Assembly (NCBI RefSeq): GCF_051401765.1 | Contig: NW_027480422.1 | Location: 19,734,001-19,798,000, forward strand | DNA length: 64,000 nucleotides | Direction of reading: 5' to 3' | From: Calliopsis andreniformis | Lineage: Eukaryota; Arthropoda; Insecta; Hymenoptera; Andrenidae | Shown: in pieces, positions 51,664 to 63,402 of the stretch | Layout: each line of letters starts with the position of its first letter | How positions within the stretch are numbered: position 1 is the stretch's first letter | Translations under genes and position numbers: made by a program | Notes under the pieces: model-generated | Databases searched by the model: none | What the model saw: the letters and a program-made list of their open reading frames with translations, nothing else | Told to the model about the DNA's origin: nothing

Positions 51664-52473
51664 GGCGTTGACTTCTTAGACCGTAACAATTCGATCTGGT
51701 GGAGCAACGCCCTAGAGTGAAGCCTAGGTTGCACGGAACGTAGAAATGACCATAACATTCATACTGGTTGCAATTATTTCTGTTATACAAGGGAAAAACT
51801 GTTGTATTTTTGTTGTATTTTATGCTTCTGGCGTTGACTTCTTAGGCCCTAACCATTCGATCTGGTGGAGCAACGCCCTAGAGTGAAGCCTAGGTTGCAC
51901 GGAACGTAGAAATGACCATTACTTCCTCACTGTTTGCAATTATTCATTTTATACAATGGAAAAACTGTTGTATTTATATTGTTTTTTATAGTTATGGCGT
52001 TCACTTCTAAGGCCGTAGCTATTCGATGTGGTGGAGCAATGCCCTAGAGTGAAGCCTAGGATGCCCGAAACGTAGAAATGACCATATCTTTCCAACTGTT
52101 TGCAATTATTCCTGTTATACGATTCAAAAACTGTTGTATTTATATTGTATTTTATGCTTCTGGCATTGTCTTCTTAGGCCCTAACTTTTCGATCTGGTGG
52201 AGCATCGCCCTAGGGTGAAGTCTAGGTTGCGCGGAACGTAGAAATGACCATAACTTTCATACTGGTTGCAATTATTCGTTTTATACGATGGAAAAACTGT
52301 TGTATTTATATTGTATTTTATGCTTCAGCGATGACTTCTTAGGCCCTAACTATTCGCTCTGGTGGAACAACGCCCTAGCGTGATGCCTAGGTTGCCAGGA
52401 TCGTAGAAATGACCATTACTTGCACACTGGTTGCAATTATTCGTTTTATACGATGGAAAAACTGTTGTATTTA
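49307..52473 (+). repeat. 3.2-kb block, copy 2
   Basis: Partner of 43336-46502. Small differences include 'aacgctctagag' near 49882 for 'aacgccctagag' and 'attggctgtggtgg' near 51193 for 'attcgctgtggtgg'. Its right edge is the junction of the 13-monomer tandem duplication (52468). Confidence 0.88.
50312..52467 (+). repeat. 13-monomer tandem duplication, copy 1
   Basis: The period is 2156 bp (13 x 166 - 2), measured at 'tatttatgtggtttttt' (50312/52468) and 'acagtggagcaactg' (51124/53280). The block contains the 'ggacaaactgttgg', 'gactgctaaggccgcagc', 'gtggagcaactg', 'agaccgtaacaattcg' and 'tccaactgtttgc' monomers in that order. Confidence 0.88.
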
Positions 52474-54623
52474 TGTGGTTTTTTATAGTTATGGCGTTGA
52501 CTTCTAAGGCCGTAGCCATTCGATGTGGTGGAGCAATGCCCTAGAGTGAAGCCTAGGATGCCCGCAACGTAGAAATGACCATATTTTTCACACTGTTTGC
52601 AATTATTCCTGTTATACGATGGACAAACTGTTGGATTTTTAATGTACTTTATGCTTCTGGCGTTGACTTCTAAGGCCCTATGTATTCGATCTGGTGGAGC
52701 AATGTCTCAGTGTGAAGTCTAGGATTCCCGGAACGTAGAAATGGCCGTTACATTCGCACTGGTTGCAATTACTCATTTTATGCGATGGAAAAACTGTTGT
52801 ACATATATCGTATTTTATGCTTCTGGCATTGACTTCTTAGGCCCTAACTATTCGATCTGGTGGAGCAACGCCCTAGAGTGAAGCCTAGGATGCCCGCAAC
52901 GTAGAAATGACCATATCTTTCACACTGTTTGCAATTATTCCTGTTATACGATTGAAAAACTGTTGTATGTATATTGTATTTTATGCTTCTGGCGTTGACT
53001 TCTAAGGCCGCAGCTATTCGATGTGGTGGAGAAAGGCCCTAGAGTGAAGCCTAGGTTGCCCGGAAAGTAGAAATGCCCATTACCACCACACTGTTTGCAA
53101 TTATTCATTTTATACAATGGAAAAACTGTTGTATTTATATTGTTTTTTATAGTTATGGCGTTGACTGCTAAGGCCGCAGCAATTCGATATGGTGGAGCAA
53201 CGCCCTAGAGTGAAGCCTAGGTTGCCGGGAACGTAGAAATGACCATTACTTCCACACTGTTTGCAATTATACGTATTATACAGTGGAGCAACTGTTGTAT
53301 TTATATGGCATTTTATGCTTCTGGCATTGACGGCTAAGGTCCTAACTATTCGCTGTGGTGGAGCAACGCCCTAGAGTGAAGCCTAGGTTGCCCCGAATGT
53401 AGAAATGACCATCACTTTCACAATGGTTGCAGTTATTCTTGTTATGCGATGGAAAAACTGTTGTATTTATATTGTATTTTATGCTTCAGGCGTTGACTTC
53501 TTAGGCCCTAACTATTCGCTCTGCTGGAACAACGCCCTAGAGTGATGCCTAGGTCGCCCGGATCGTAGAAATGACCATTACTTGCACACTGGATGCAATT
53601 ATCGTTTTATACGATGGAAAAACTGTTGTATTTATTTTGTATTTGGTGCTCCTGGCGTTGACTTCTTAGGCCCTAACTATTGGATCTGGTGGACCAACGC
53701 CCTAGAGTGAAGCCTAGGTTGCCCGGAACGTAGAAATGACCATTACTTCCACACTGTTTGCAATTATTCATATTATACAGTGGAAAAACTGTTGTATTTA
53801 TATTGTATTTTATGCTTCTGGCGTTGACTTCTTAGACCGTAACAATTCGATCTGGTGGAGCAACGCCCTAGAGTGAAGCCTAGGTTGCACGGAACGTAGA
53901 AATGACCATAACATTCATACTGGTTGCAATTATTTCTGTTATACAAGGGAAAAACTGTTGTATTTTTGTTGTATTTTATGCTTCTGGCGTTGACTTCTTA
54001 GGCCCTAACCATTCGATCTGGTGGAGCAACGCCCTAGAGTGAAGCCTAGGTTGCACGGAACGTAGAAATGACCATTACTTCCTCACTGTTTGCAATTATT
54101 CATTTTATACAATGGAAAAACTGTTGTATTTATATTGTTTTTTATAGTTATGGCGTTCACTTCTAAGGCCGTAGCTATTCGATGTGGTGGAGCAATGCCC
54201 TAGAGTGAAGCCTAGGATGCCCGAAACGTAGAAATGACCATATCTTTCCAACTGTTTGCAATTATTCCTGTTATACGATTCAAAAACTGTTGTATTTATA
54301 TTGTATTTTATGCTTCTGGCATTGTCTTCTTAGGCCCTAACTTTTCGATCTGGTGGAGCATCGCCCTAGGGTGAAGTCTAGGTTGCCCGGAACGTAGAAA
54401 TGACCATAACTTTCATACTGGTTGCAATTATTCGTTTTATACGATGGAAAAACTGTTGTATTTATATTGTATTTTATGCTTCAGCGATGACTTCTTAGGC
54501 CCTAACTATTCGCTCTGGTGGAACAACGCCCTAGCGTGATGCCTAGGTTGCCAGGATCGTAGAAATGACCATTACTTGCACACTGGTTGCAATTATTCGT
54601 TTTATACGATGGAAAAACTGTTG
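52468..54623 (+). repeat. 13-monomer tandem duplication, copy 2
   Basis: The junction is visible near 52440-52470: a monomer starting as 'attcgttttatacgatgg' (the end of the unit) changes to 'atttatgtggtttttt' (its start). This is a hybrid monomer not expected from either flank. After 54623 the copy continues like 46503 onward, up to about 54790. Confidence 0.88.
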
Positions 54624-55274
54624 TATTTATTTTATATTTGGTGCTCCTGGCGTTGACTTCTTAGGCCCTAACTATTGGATCTGGTGGACCAACGCCCTAG
54701 AGTGAAGCCTAGGTTGCCCGGAACGTAGAAATGACCATTACTTCCACACTGTTTGCAATTATTCATATCATACAGTGGAAAAACTGTTGTATTTATATTG
54801 TATTTTATGCTTCTGGCATTGACTTCTAAGGCCCTAACTATTCGATGTGGCTGAGCAACGCCCTAGAGTGAAGCCTAGATTGCCCGGAACGTAGAAACGA
54901 CCATAGCTTTCATACTGGTTGCAATCATTCGTTTTATACAAGTGAAAAACTGTTGTATTTATTTTGTATTTTATGCCTCTGGCGTTGACTCCTAAGGCCG
55001 TAGCTATTCGATGTGGTGGAGCAACGCCCTAGAGTGAAGCCTAGGTTGCCCGGAACGTAGAAATGACCATGTCTTTCACACTGGTTGCAATTATTCCTGT
55101 TATACGATGGAAAAACTGTTGTACTTATATTATATTTTATGCTTCAGGCGTTGACTTCTAAGGGCGTATCTATCCGATGTGGTGGTGCAACGCCCTAGAG
55201 TGAAGCCTCGGATGCCCGCAACGTAGAAATGACCATATTTTTCACACTGGTTGCAATTACTCTTGTTATACGAT
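54624..55274 (+). repeat. Linker of unusual monomers between duplicated blocks
   Basis: About four monomers join the 13-monomer duplication to the 5-kb copy. The first follows 46503-46640. The next two contain left-region-like variants ('gatgtggctgagc', 'gtagaaacgacc', 'gcaatcattcg', 'tacaagtgaaaaactg', 'gcctctggcgttgactcc') that are rare in the right part. Confidence 0.65.
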
Positions 55275-58200
55275 GGAAAAACTGTTGTATTTATTTTGTA
55301 TTTTATGTTTCAGGCGTTGACTTCTTAGGCCATAGCTATTCGCTCTGGTGGAACAACGCCCTAGTGTGAAGCCTAGGTTGCCCGGAACGTAGAAGTGACC
55401 ATAACTATCAAACTGGTTGCAATTACTCGTTTTATACGATGGAAAGACTGTTGTATTTATATTGTATTTTATAGTTATGGCGTTGTCTTCTAGGGCCGTA
55501 GCTATTCGATGTGGTTGAGCAATGCCCTAGAGTGAAGCCTAGGATGCCCGCGACGTAGAAATGACCATATCTTTCACACTGTCTGCAATTATTCCTGTTA
55601 TACGATTCAAGAACTGTTGTATTTATATTGTATTTTATGCTTCTGGCGTTGACTTCTAAGGCCGGAGCTATTCGATGTGGTGGAGCAACGCCCTAGAGTG
55701 AAGCCTAGTTTGCGCGGAACGTAGAAATGACCATACCTTTCACACTGGTTGCAATTATTCTTGTTATACGATGGAAGAACTGTTGTATTTATTTTGTATT
55801 TTATGCTTCAGGCGTTGACTTCTTAGGCCCTAACTATTCGCTCTCGTGGAACAACGCCCTAGTGTGAAGCCTAGGTTGCCCGGAACGTAGAAGTAACCAT
55901 TACCTTCACACTGTTTGCGATTATTCATTTTATACGATGGTAAATCTGTTGTACATATATCGTATTTTATGCTTCTGGCGTTGACTCCTAAGGCCGTAGC
56001 TATTCGATGTGGTGGAGCAACGCCCTAGAGCGAAGCCTAGGTTGCCCGGAACATAGAAATGACCATGTCTTTCACACTGGTTGCAATTATTCCTGTTATA
56101 CGATGGAAAAACTGTTGTCCTTATATTATATTTTATGCTTCAGGCGTTGACTTCTAAGGGCGTATCTATTCGATGTGGTGGAGAAACGCCCTAGAGTGAA
56201 GCCTAGGTTGCCCGGAAAGTAGAAATGACCATTACCTCCACACTGTTTGCAATTATTCATTTTATACAATGGAAAAACTGTTGTATTTATGTGGTTTTTT
56301 ATAGTTATGGCGTTGACTTCTAAGGCCGTAGCCATTCGATGTGGTGGAGCAATGCCCTAGAGTGAAGCCTAGGATGCCCGCAACGTAGAAATGACCATAT
56401 TTTTCACACTGTTTGCAATTATTCCTGTTATACGATGGACAAACTGTTGGATTTTTAATGTACTTTATGCTTCTGGCGTTGACTTCTAAGGCCCTATGTT
56501 TTCGATCTGGTGGAGCAATGTCTCAGTGTGAAGTCTAGGATTCCCGGAACGTAGAAATGGCCGTTACATTCACACTGGTTGCAATTACACATTTTATGCG
56601 ATGGAAAAACTGTTGTACATATATCGTATTTTATGCTTCTGGCATTGACTTCTTAGGCCCTAACTATTCGATCTGGTGGAGCAACGCCCTAGAGTGAAGC
56701 CTAGGATGCCCGCAACGTAGAAATGACCATATCTTTCACACTGTTTGCAATTATTCCGGTTATACGATTGAAAAACTGTTTTATCTATATTGTGTTTTAT
56801 GCTTCTGGCGTTGACTTCAAAGGCCGCAGCTATTCGATGAGGTGGAGCAACGCCCTAGAGTGAAGCCTAGGTTGCCCGGAACGTAGAAGTGACCATGTCT
56901 TTCACACTGGTTGCAATTATTCCTGTTATACGATGGAAAAACTATTGTACTTATATTATATTTTATGCTTCAGGCGTTGACTTCTAAGGGCGTAGCTATT
57001 CGATGTGGTGGAGAAACGCCATAGAGTGAAGCCTAGGTTGCGCGGAAAGTAGAAATGACCATTACCTCCACACTGTTTGCAATTATTCATTTTATACAAT
57101 GGAAAAACTGTTGTATTTATGTGGTTTTTTATAGTTATGGCGTTGACTTCTAAGGCCGTAGCCATTCGATGTGGTGGAGCAATGCTCTAGAGTGAAGCGT
57201 AGGATGCCCGCAACGTAGAAATGACCATATCTTTCACACTGTTTGCAATTATTCCTGTTATACGATTGAAAAACTGTTGTATGTATATTGTATTTTATGC
57301 TTCTGGCGTTGACTTCTAAGGCCGCAGCTATTCGATGTGGTGGAGAAAGGCCCTAGAGTGAAGCCTAGGTTGCCCGGAAAGTAGAAATGACCATTACCAC
57401 CACACTGTTTGCAATTATTCATTTTATACAATGGAAAAACTGTTGGATTTATATTGTTTTTTATAGTTATGGCGTTGACTTCTAAGGCCGCAGCTATTCG
57501 ATCTGGTGGAGCAACGCCCTAGAGTGAAGCCTAGGTTGCACGGAACGTAGAAATGACCATAACATTCATACTGGTTGCAATTATTTCTGTTATACAAGGG
57601 AAAAACTGTTGTATTTTTATTGTATTTTATGCTTCTGGCGTTGACTTCTTAGGCCCTAACCATTCGATCTGGTGGAGCAACGCCCTAGTGTGAAGCCTAG
57701 GTTGCCCTGAACGTAGAAATGACCATAGCTTTCACACTGGTTGCAATTATTCCTGTTATACCAGGGAAAAACTGTTGTATTTATATTGTATTTTATGCTT
57801 CTGGCCTTGACTTCTTAGGCCCTAACTATTCGATCTGGTGGAGCAACGCCCTAGGGTGAAGCCTAGGTTGCCCTGAACGTAGAAATAACCATAACTTTCA
57901 TACTGGTTGCAATTATTCGTTTTATACAATGTAAAAACTGTTGTATTTATATTGTATTTCATGCTTCAGGCGTTGACTTCTTAGGCCCTAACTATTCGCT
58001 CTGGTGGAACAACGCCCTAGAGTGATGCCTAGGTCGGCCGGATCGTAGAAATGACCATTACTTGCACACTGGATGCAATTATCGATTTATACGATGGAAA
58101 AACTCTTGTATTTATTTTGTATTTGGTGCTCCTGGCGTTGACTTCTTAGGCCCTAACTATTGGATCTGGTGGACCAACGCCCTAGAGTGAAGCCTAGGTT

Positions 58201-60124
58201 GCCCGGAACGTAAAAATGACCATTACTTCCACACTGTTTGCAATTATTCATACTATACAGTGGAAAAACTGTTGTATTTATATAGTATTTTATGCTTCTG
58301 GCATTGACTTCTAAGGCCCTAACTATTCGATGTGGTGGAGCAACGCTCTAGAGTGAAGCCTAGGTCGCCCGGAACGTAGAAATGACCATAACTTTCACAC
58401 TGGTTTCAATTATTCGTTTTATACAATGGAAAAACTGTTCTATTTATTTTGTATTTTATGCTTCGGGCGTCGACTTCTAAGGCCCTAACTATTCGATCTG
58501 GTGGTGCAACGCCCTAGAGTGAAGCCTAGGATGCCCGCAACGTAGAAATGACCATATTTTTCACACTGGTTGCAATTATTCTTGTTATACGATGGAAAAA
58601 CTGTTGTATTTATTTTGTATTTTATGCTTCAGGCGTTGACTTCTTAGGCCCTAACTATTCGCTCTGGTGGAACAACGCCCTAGTGTGAAGCCTAGGTTGC
58701 CCGGAAAGTAGAAATGACCATTACCTCCACACTGTTTGCAATTATTCATTTTATACAATGGAAAAACTGTTGTATTTATGTGGTTTTTTATAGTTATGGC
58801 GTTGACTTCTAAGGCCGTAGCCATTCGATGTGGTGGAGCAATGCCCTAGAGTGAAGCCTAGGATGCCCGCAACGTAGAAATGACCATATTTTTCACACTG
58901 TTTGCAATTATTCCTGTTATACGATGGACAAACTGTTGGATTTTTAATGTACTTTATGCTTCTGGCGTTGACTTCTAAGGCCCTATGTATTCGATCTGGT
59001 GGAGCAATGTCTCAGTGTGAAGTCTAGGATTCCCGGAACGTAGAAATGGCCGTTACATTCGCACTGGTTGCAATTACTCATTTTATGCGATGGAAAAACT
59101 GTTGTACATATATCGTATTTTATGCTTCTGGCATTGACTTCTTAGGCCCTAACTATTCGATCTGGCGGAGCAACGCCCTAGAGTGAAGCCTAGGATGCCC
59201 GCAACGTAGAAATGACCATATCTTTCACACTGTTTGCAATTATTCCTGTTATACGATTGAAAAACTGTTGTATGTATATTGTATTTTATGCTTCTGGCGT
59301 TGACTTCTAAGGCCGCAGCTATTCGATGTGGTGGAGAAAGGCCCTAGAGTGAAGCCTAGGTTGCCCGGAAAGTAGAAATGCCCATTACCACCACACTGTT
59401 TGCAATTACTCATTTTATACAATGGAAAAACTGTTGTATTTATATTGTTTTTTATAGTTATGGCGTTGACTGCTAAGGCCGCAGCAATTCGATATGGTGG
59501 AGCAACGCCCTAGAGTGAAGCCTAGGTTGCCGGGAACGTAGAAATGACCATTACTTCCACACTGTTTGCAATTATACGTATTATACAGTGGAGCAACTGT
59601 TGTATTTATATGGCATTTTATGCTTCTGGCATTGACGGCTAAGGTCCTAACTATTCGCTGTGGTGGAGCAACGCCCTAGAGTGAAGCCTAGGTTGCCCCG
59701 AATGTACAAATGACCATCACTTTCACAATGGTTGCAGTTATTCTTGTTATGCGATGGAAAAACTGTTGTATTTATATTGTATTTTATGCTTCAGGCGTTG
59801 ACTTCTTAGGCCCTAACTATTCGCTCTGCTGGAACAACGCCCTAGAGTGATGCCTAGGTCGCCCGGACCGTAGAAATGACCATTACTTGCACACTGGATG
59901 CAATTATCGTTTTATACGATGGAAAAACTGTTGTATTTATTTTGTATTTGGTGCTCCTGGCGTTGACTTCTTAGGCCCTAACTATTGGATCTGGTGGACC
60001 AACGCCCTAGAGTGAAGCCTAGGTTGCCCGGAACGTAGAAATGACCATTACTTCCACACTGTTTGCAATTATTCATATTATACAGTGGAAAAACTGTTGT
60101 ATTTATATTGTATTTTATGCTTCT
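55275..60124 (+). repeat. 5-kb block, copy 2
   Basis: Partner of 46650-51663, one monomer shorter. Scattered differences include 'gtggatttatattg' near 57440 for 'gttggacttatattg', 'gtacaaatgacc' near 59703 for 'gtagaaatgacc', and 'ctggcggagc' near 59163. At 60125 it exits into 'tctggccttgac' while copy 1 continues with 'tctggcgttgac'. Confidence 0.88.
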
Positions 60125-60251
60125 GGCCTTGACTTCTTAGGCCCTAACTATTCGATCTGGTGGAGCAACGCCCTAGGGTGAAGCCTAGATTGCCCTGAAC
60201 GTAGAAATAACCATAACTTTCATACTGGTTGCAATTATTCGTTTTATACAA
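58474..60251 (+). repeat. 1.8-kb block, copy 1
   Basis: It matches 61625-63402 at an offset of 3151 bp, checked at 59585/62736. It runs from the 'ggtggtgcaacg' monomer to the 'gtagaaataacc' monomer at 60206. Both copies have 'gtacaaatgacc'. This copy ends as 'tacaatggaaaaactg', the other as 'tacaatgtaaaaactg'. Confidence 0.86.
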
Positions 60252-60690
60252 TGGAAAAACTGTTGTATTTATGTGGTTTTTTATAGTTATGGCGTTGACT
60301 TCTAAGGCCGTAGCCATTCGATGTGGTGGAGCAATGCCCTAGAGTGAAGCCTAGGATGCCCGCAACGTAGAAATGACCATATTTTTCACACTGTTTGCTA
60401 TTATTCCTGTTATACGATGGACAAACTGTTGGATTTTTAATGTACTTTATGCTTCTGGCGTTGACTTCTAAGGCCCTATGTATTCGATCTGGTGGAGCAA
60501 TGTCTCAGTGTGAAGTCTAGGATTCCCGGAACGTAGAAATGGCCGTTACATTCGCACTGGTTGCAATTACTCATTCTATGCGATGGAAAAACTGTTGTAC
60601 ATATATCGTATTTTATGCTTCTGGCATTGACTTCTTAGGCCCTAACTATTCGATCTGGTGGAGCAACGCCCTAGAGTGAAGCCTAGGATG

Positions 60691-61629
60691 CCCGCAACGT
60701 AGAAATGACCATATCTTTCACACTGTTTGCAATTATTCCTGTTATACGATTGAAAAACTGTTTTATCTGTATTGTGTTTTATGCCTCTGGCGTTGACTTC
60801 TAAGGCCGCAGCTATTCGATGAGATGGAGCAACGCCCTAGAGTGAAGCCTAGGTTGCCCGGAACGTAGAAATGACCATGTCTTTCACACTGGTTGCAATT
60901 ATTCCTGTTATACGATGGAAAAACTATTGTACTTATATATATTTTATGCTTCAGGCGTTGACTTCTAAGGCCCTAACTATTCGATGTGGTGGAGCAACGC
61001 CCTAGAGTGAAGCCTAGGTTGCCCTGAACGTAGAAATGACCATAGCTTTCACACTGGTTGCAATTATTCCTGTTATACCAGGGAAAAACTGTTGTATTTA
61101 TATTGTATTTTATGCTTCTGGCCTTGACTTCTTAGGCCCTAACTATTCGATCTGGTGGAGCAACGCCCTAGGGTGAAGCCTAGGTTGCCCTGAACGTAGA
61201 AATAACCATAACTTTCATACTGGTTGCAATTATTCGTTTTATACAATGTAAAAACTGTTGTATTTATATTGTATTTTATGCTTCAGGCGTTGACTTCTTA
61301 GGCCCTAACTATTCGCTCTGGTGGAACAACGCCCTAGAGTGATGCCTAGGTCGGCCGGATCGTAGAAATGACCATTACTTGCACACTGGATGCAATTATC
61401 GATTTATACGATGGAAAAACTCTTGTATTTATTTTGTATTTGGTGCTCCTGGCGATGACTTCTTAGGCCCTAACTATTGGATCTGGTGGACCAACGCCCT
61501 AGAGTGAAGCCTAGGTTGCCCGGAACGTAAAAATGACCATTACTTCCACACTGTTTGCAATTATTCATACTATACAGTGGAAAAACTGTTGTATTTATAT
61601 AGTATTTTATGCTTCTGGCATTGACTTCT
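60691..61629 (+). repeat. Distant copy of the 41450-42388 block
   Basis: It is the farthest-moved copy seen, 19.2 kb from its partner. It is entered from two monomers of the 'ggacaaactgttgg' type that are absent in front of the partner, and it leaves at about 61629 into a 'ggtggtgcaacg' monomer. One change is 'ctggcgatgacttc' near 61450. Confidence 0.85.
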
Positions 61630-63402
61630 AAGGCCCTAACTATTCGATCTGGTGGTGCAACGCCCTAGAGTGAAGCCTAGGATGCCCGCAACGTAGAAAT
61701 GACCATATTTTTCACACTGGTTGCAATTATTCTTGTTATACGATGGAAAAACTGTTGTATTTATTTTGTATTTTATGCTTCAGGCGTTGACTTCTTAGGC
61801 CCTAACTATTCGCTCTGGTGGAACAACGCCCAAGTGTGAAGCCTAGGTTGCCCGGAAAGTAGAAATGACCATTACCTCCACACTGTTTGCAATCATTCAT
61901 TTTATACAATGGAAAAACTGTTGTATTTATGTGGTTTTTTATAGTTATGGCGTTGACTTCTAAGGCCGTAGCCATTCGATGTGGTGGAGCAATGCCCTAG
62001 AGTGAAGCCTAGGATGCCCGCAACGTAGAAATGACCATATTTTTCACACTGTTTGCAATTATTCCTGTTATACGATGGACAAACTGTTGGATTTTTAATG
62101 TACTTTATGCTTCTGGCGTTGACTTCTAAGGCCCTATGTATTCGATCTGGTGGAGCAATGTCTCAGTGTGAAGTCTAGGATTCCCGGAACGTAGAAATGG
62201 CCGTTACATTCGCACTGGTTGCAATTACTCATTTTATGCGATGGAAAAACTGTTGTACATATATCGTATTTTATGCTTCTGGCATTGACTTCTTAGGCCC
62301 TAACTATTCGATCTGGTGGAGCAACGCCCTAGAGTGAAGCCTAGGATGCCCGCAACGTAGAAATGACCATATCTTTCACACTGTTTGCAATTATTCCTGT
62401 TATACGATTGAAAAACTGTTGTATGTATATTGTATTTTATGCTTCTGGCGTTGACTTCTAAGGCCGCAGCTATTCGATGTGGTGGAGAAAGGCCCTAGAG
62501 TGAAGCCTAGGTTGCCCGGAAAGTAGAAATGCCCATTACCACCACACTGTTTGCAATTATTCATTTTATACAATGGAAAAACTGTTGTATTTATATTGTT
62601 TTTTATAGTTATGGCGTTGACTGCTAAGGCCGCAGCAATTCGATATGGTGGAGCAACGCCCTAGAGTGAAGCCTAGGTTGCCGGGAACGTAGAAATGACC
62701 ATTACTTCCACACTGTTTGCAATTATACGTATTATACAGTGGAGCAACTGTTGTATTTATATGGCATTTTATGCTTCTGGCATTGACGGCTAAGGTCCTA
62801 ACTATTCGCTGTGGTGGAGCAACGCCCTAGAGTGAAGCCTAGGTTGCCCCGAATGTACAAATGACCATCACTTTCACAATGGTTGCAGTTATTCTTGTTA
62901 TGCGATGGAAAAACTGTTGTATTTATATTGTATTTTATGCTTCAGGCGTTGACTTCTTAGGCCCTAACTATTCGCTCTGCTGGAACAACGCCCTAGAGTG
63001 ATGCCTAGGTCGCCCGGATCGTAGAAATGACCATTACTTGCACACTGGATGCAATTATCGTTTTATACGATGGAAAAACTGTTGTATTTATTTTGTATTT
63101 GGTGCTCCTGGCGTTGACTTCTTAGGCCCTAACTATTGGATCTGGTGGACCAACGCCCTAGAGTGAAGCCTAGGTTGCCCGGAACGTAGAAATGACCATT
63201 ACTTCCACACTGTTTGCAATTATTCATATTATACATTGGAAAAACTGTTGTATTTATATTGTATTTTATGCTTCTGGCCTTGACTTCTTAGGCCCTAACT
63301 ATTCGATCTGGTGGAGCAACGCCCTAGGGTGAAGCCTAGGTTGCCCTGAACGTAGAAATAACCATAACTTTCATACTGGTTGCAATTATTCGTTTTATAC
63401 AA
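61625..63402 (+). repeat. 1.8-kb block, copy 2
   Basis: Partner of 58474-60251. Small differences include 'cgcccaagtgtgaag' near 61831, 'gcaatcattcattt' near 61892 and 'tacattggaaaaactg' near 63234. Confidence 0.86.
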
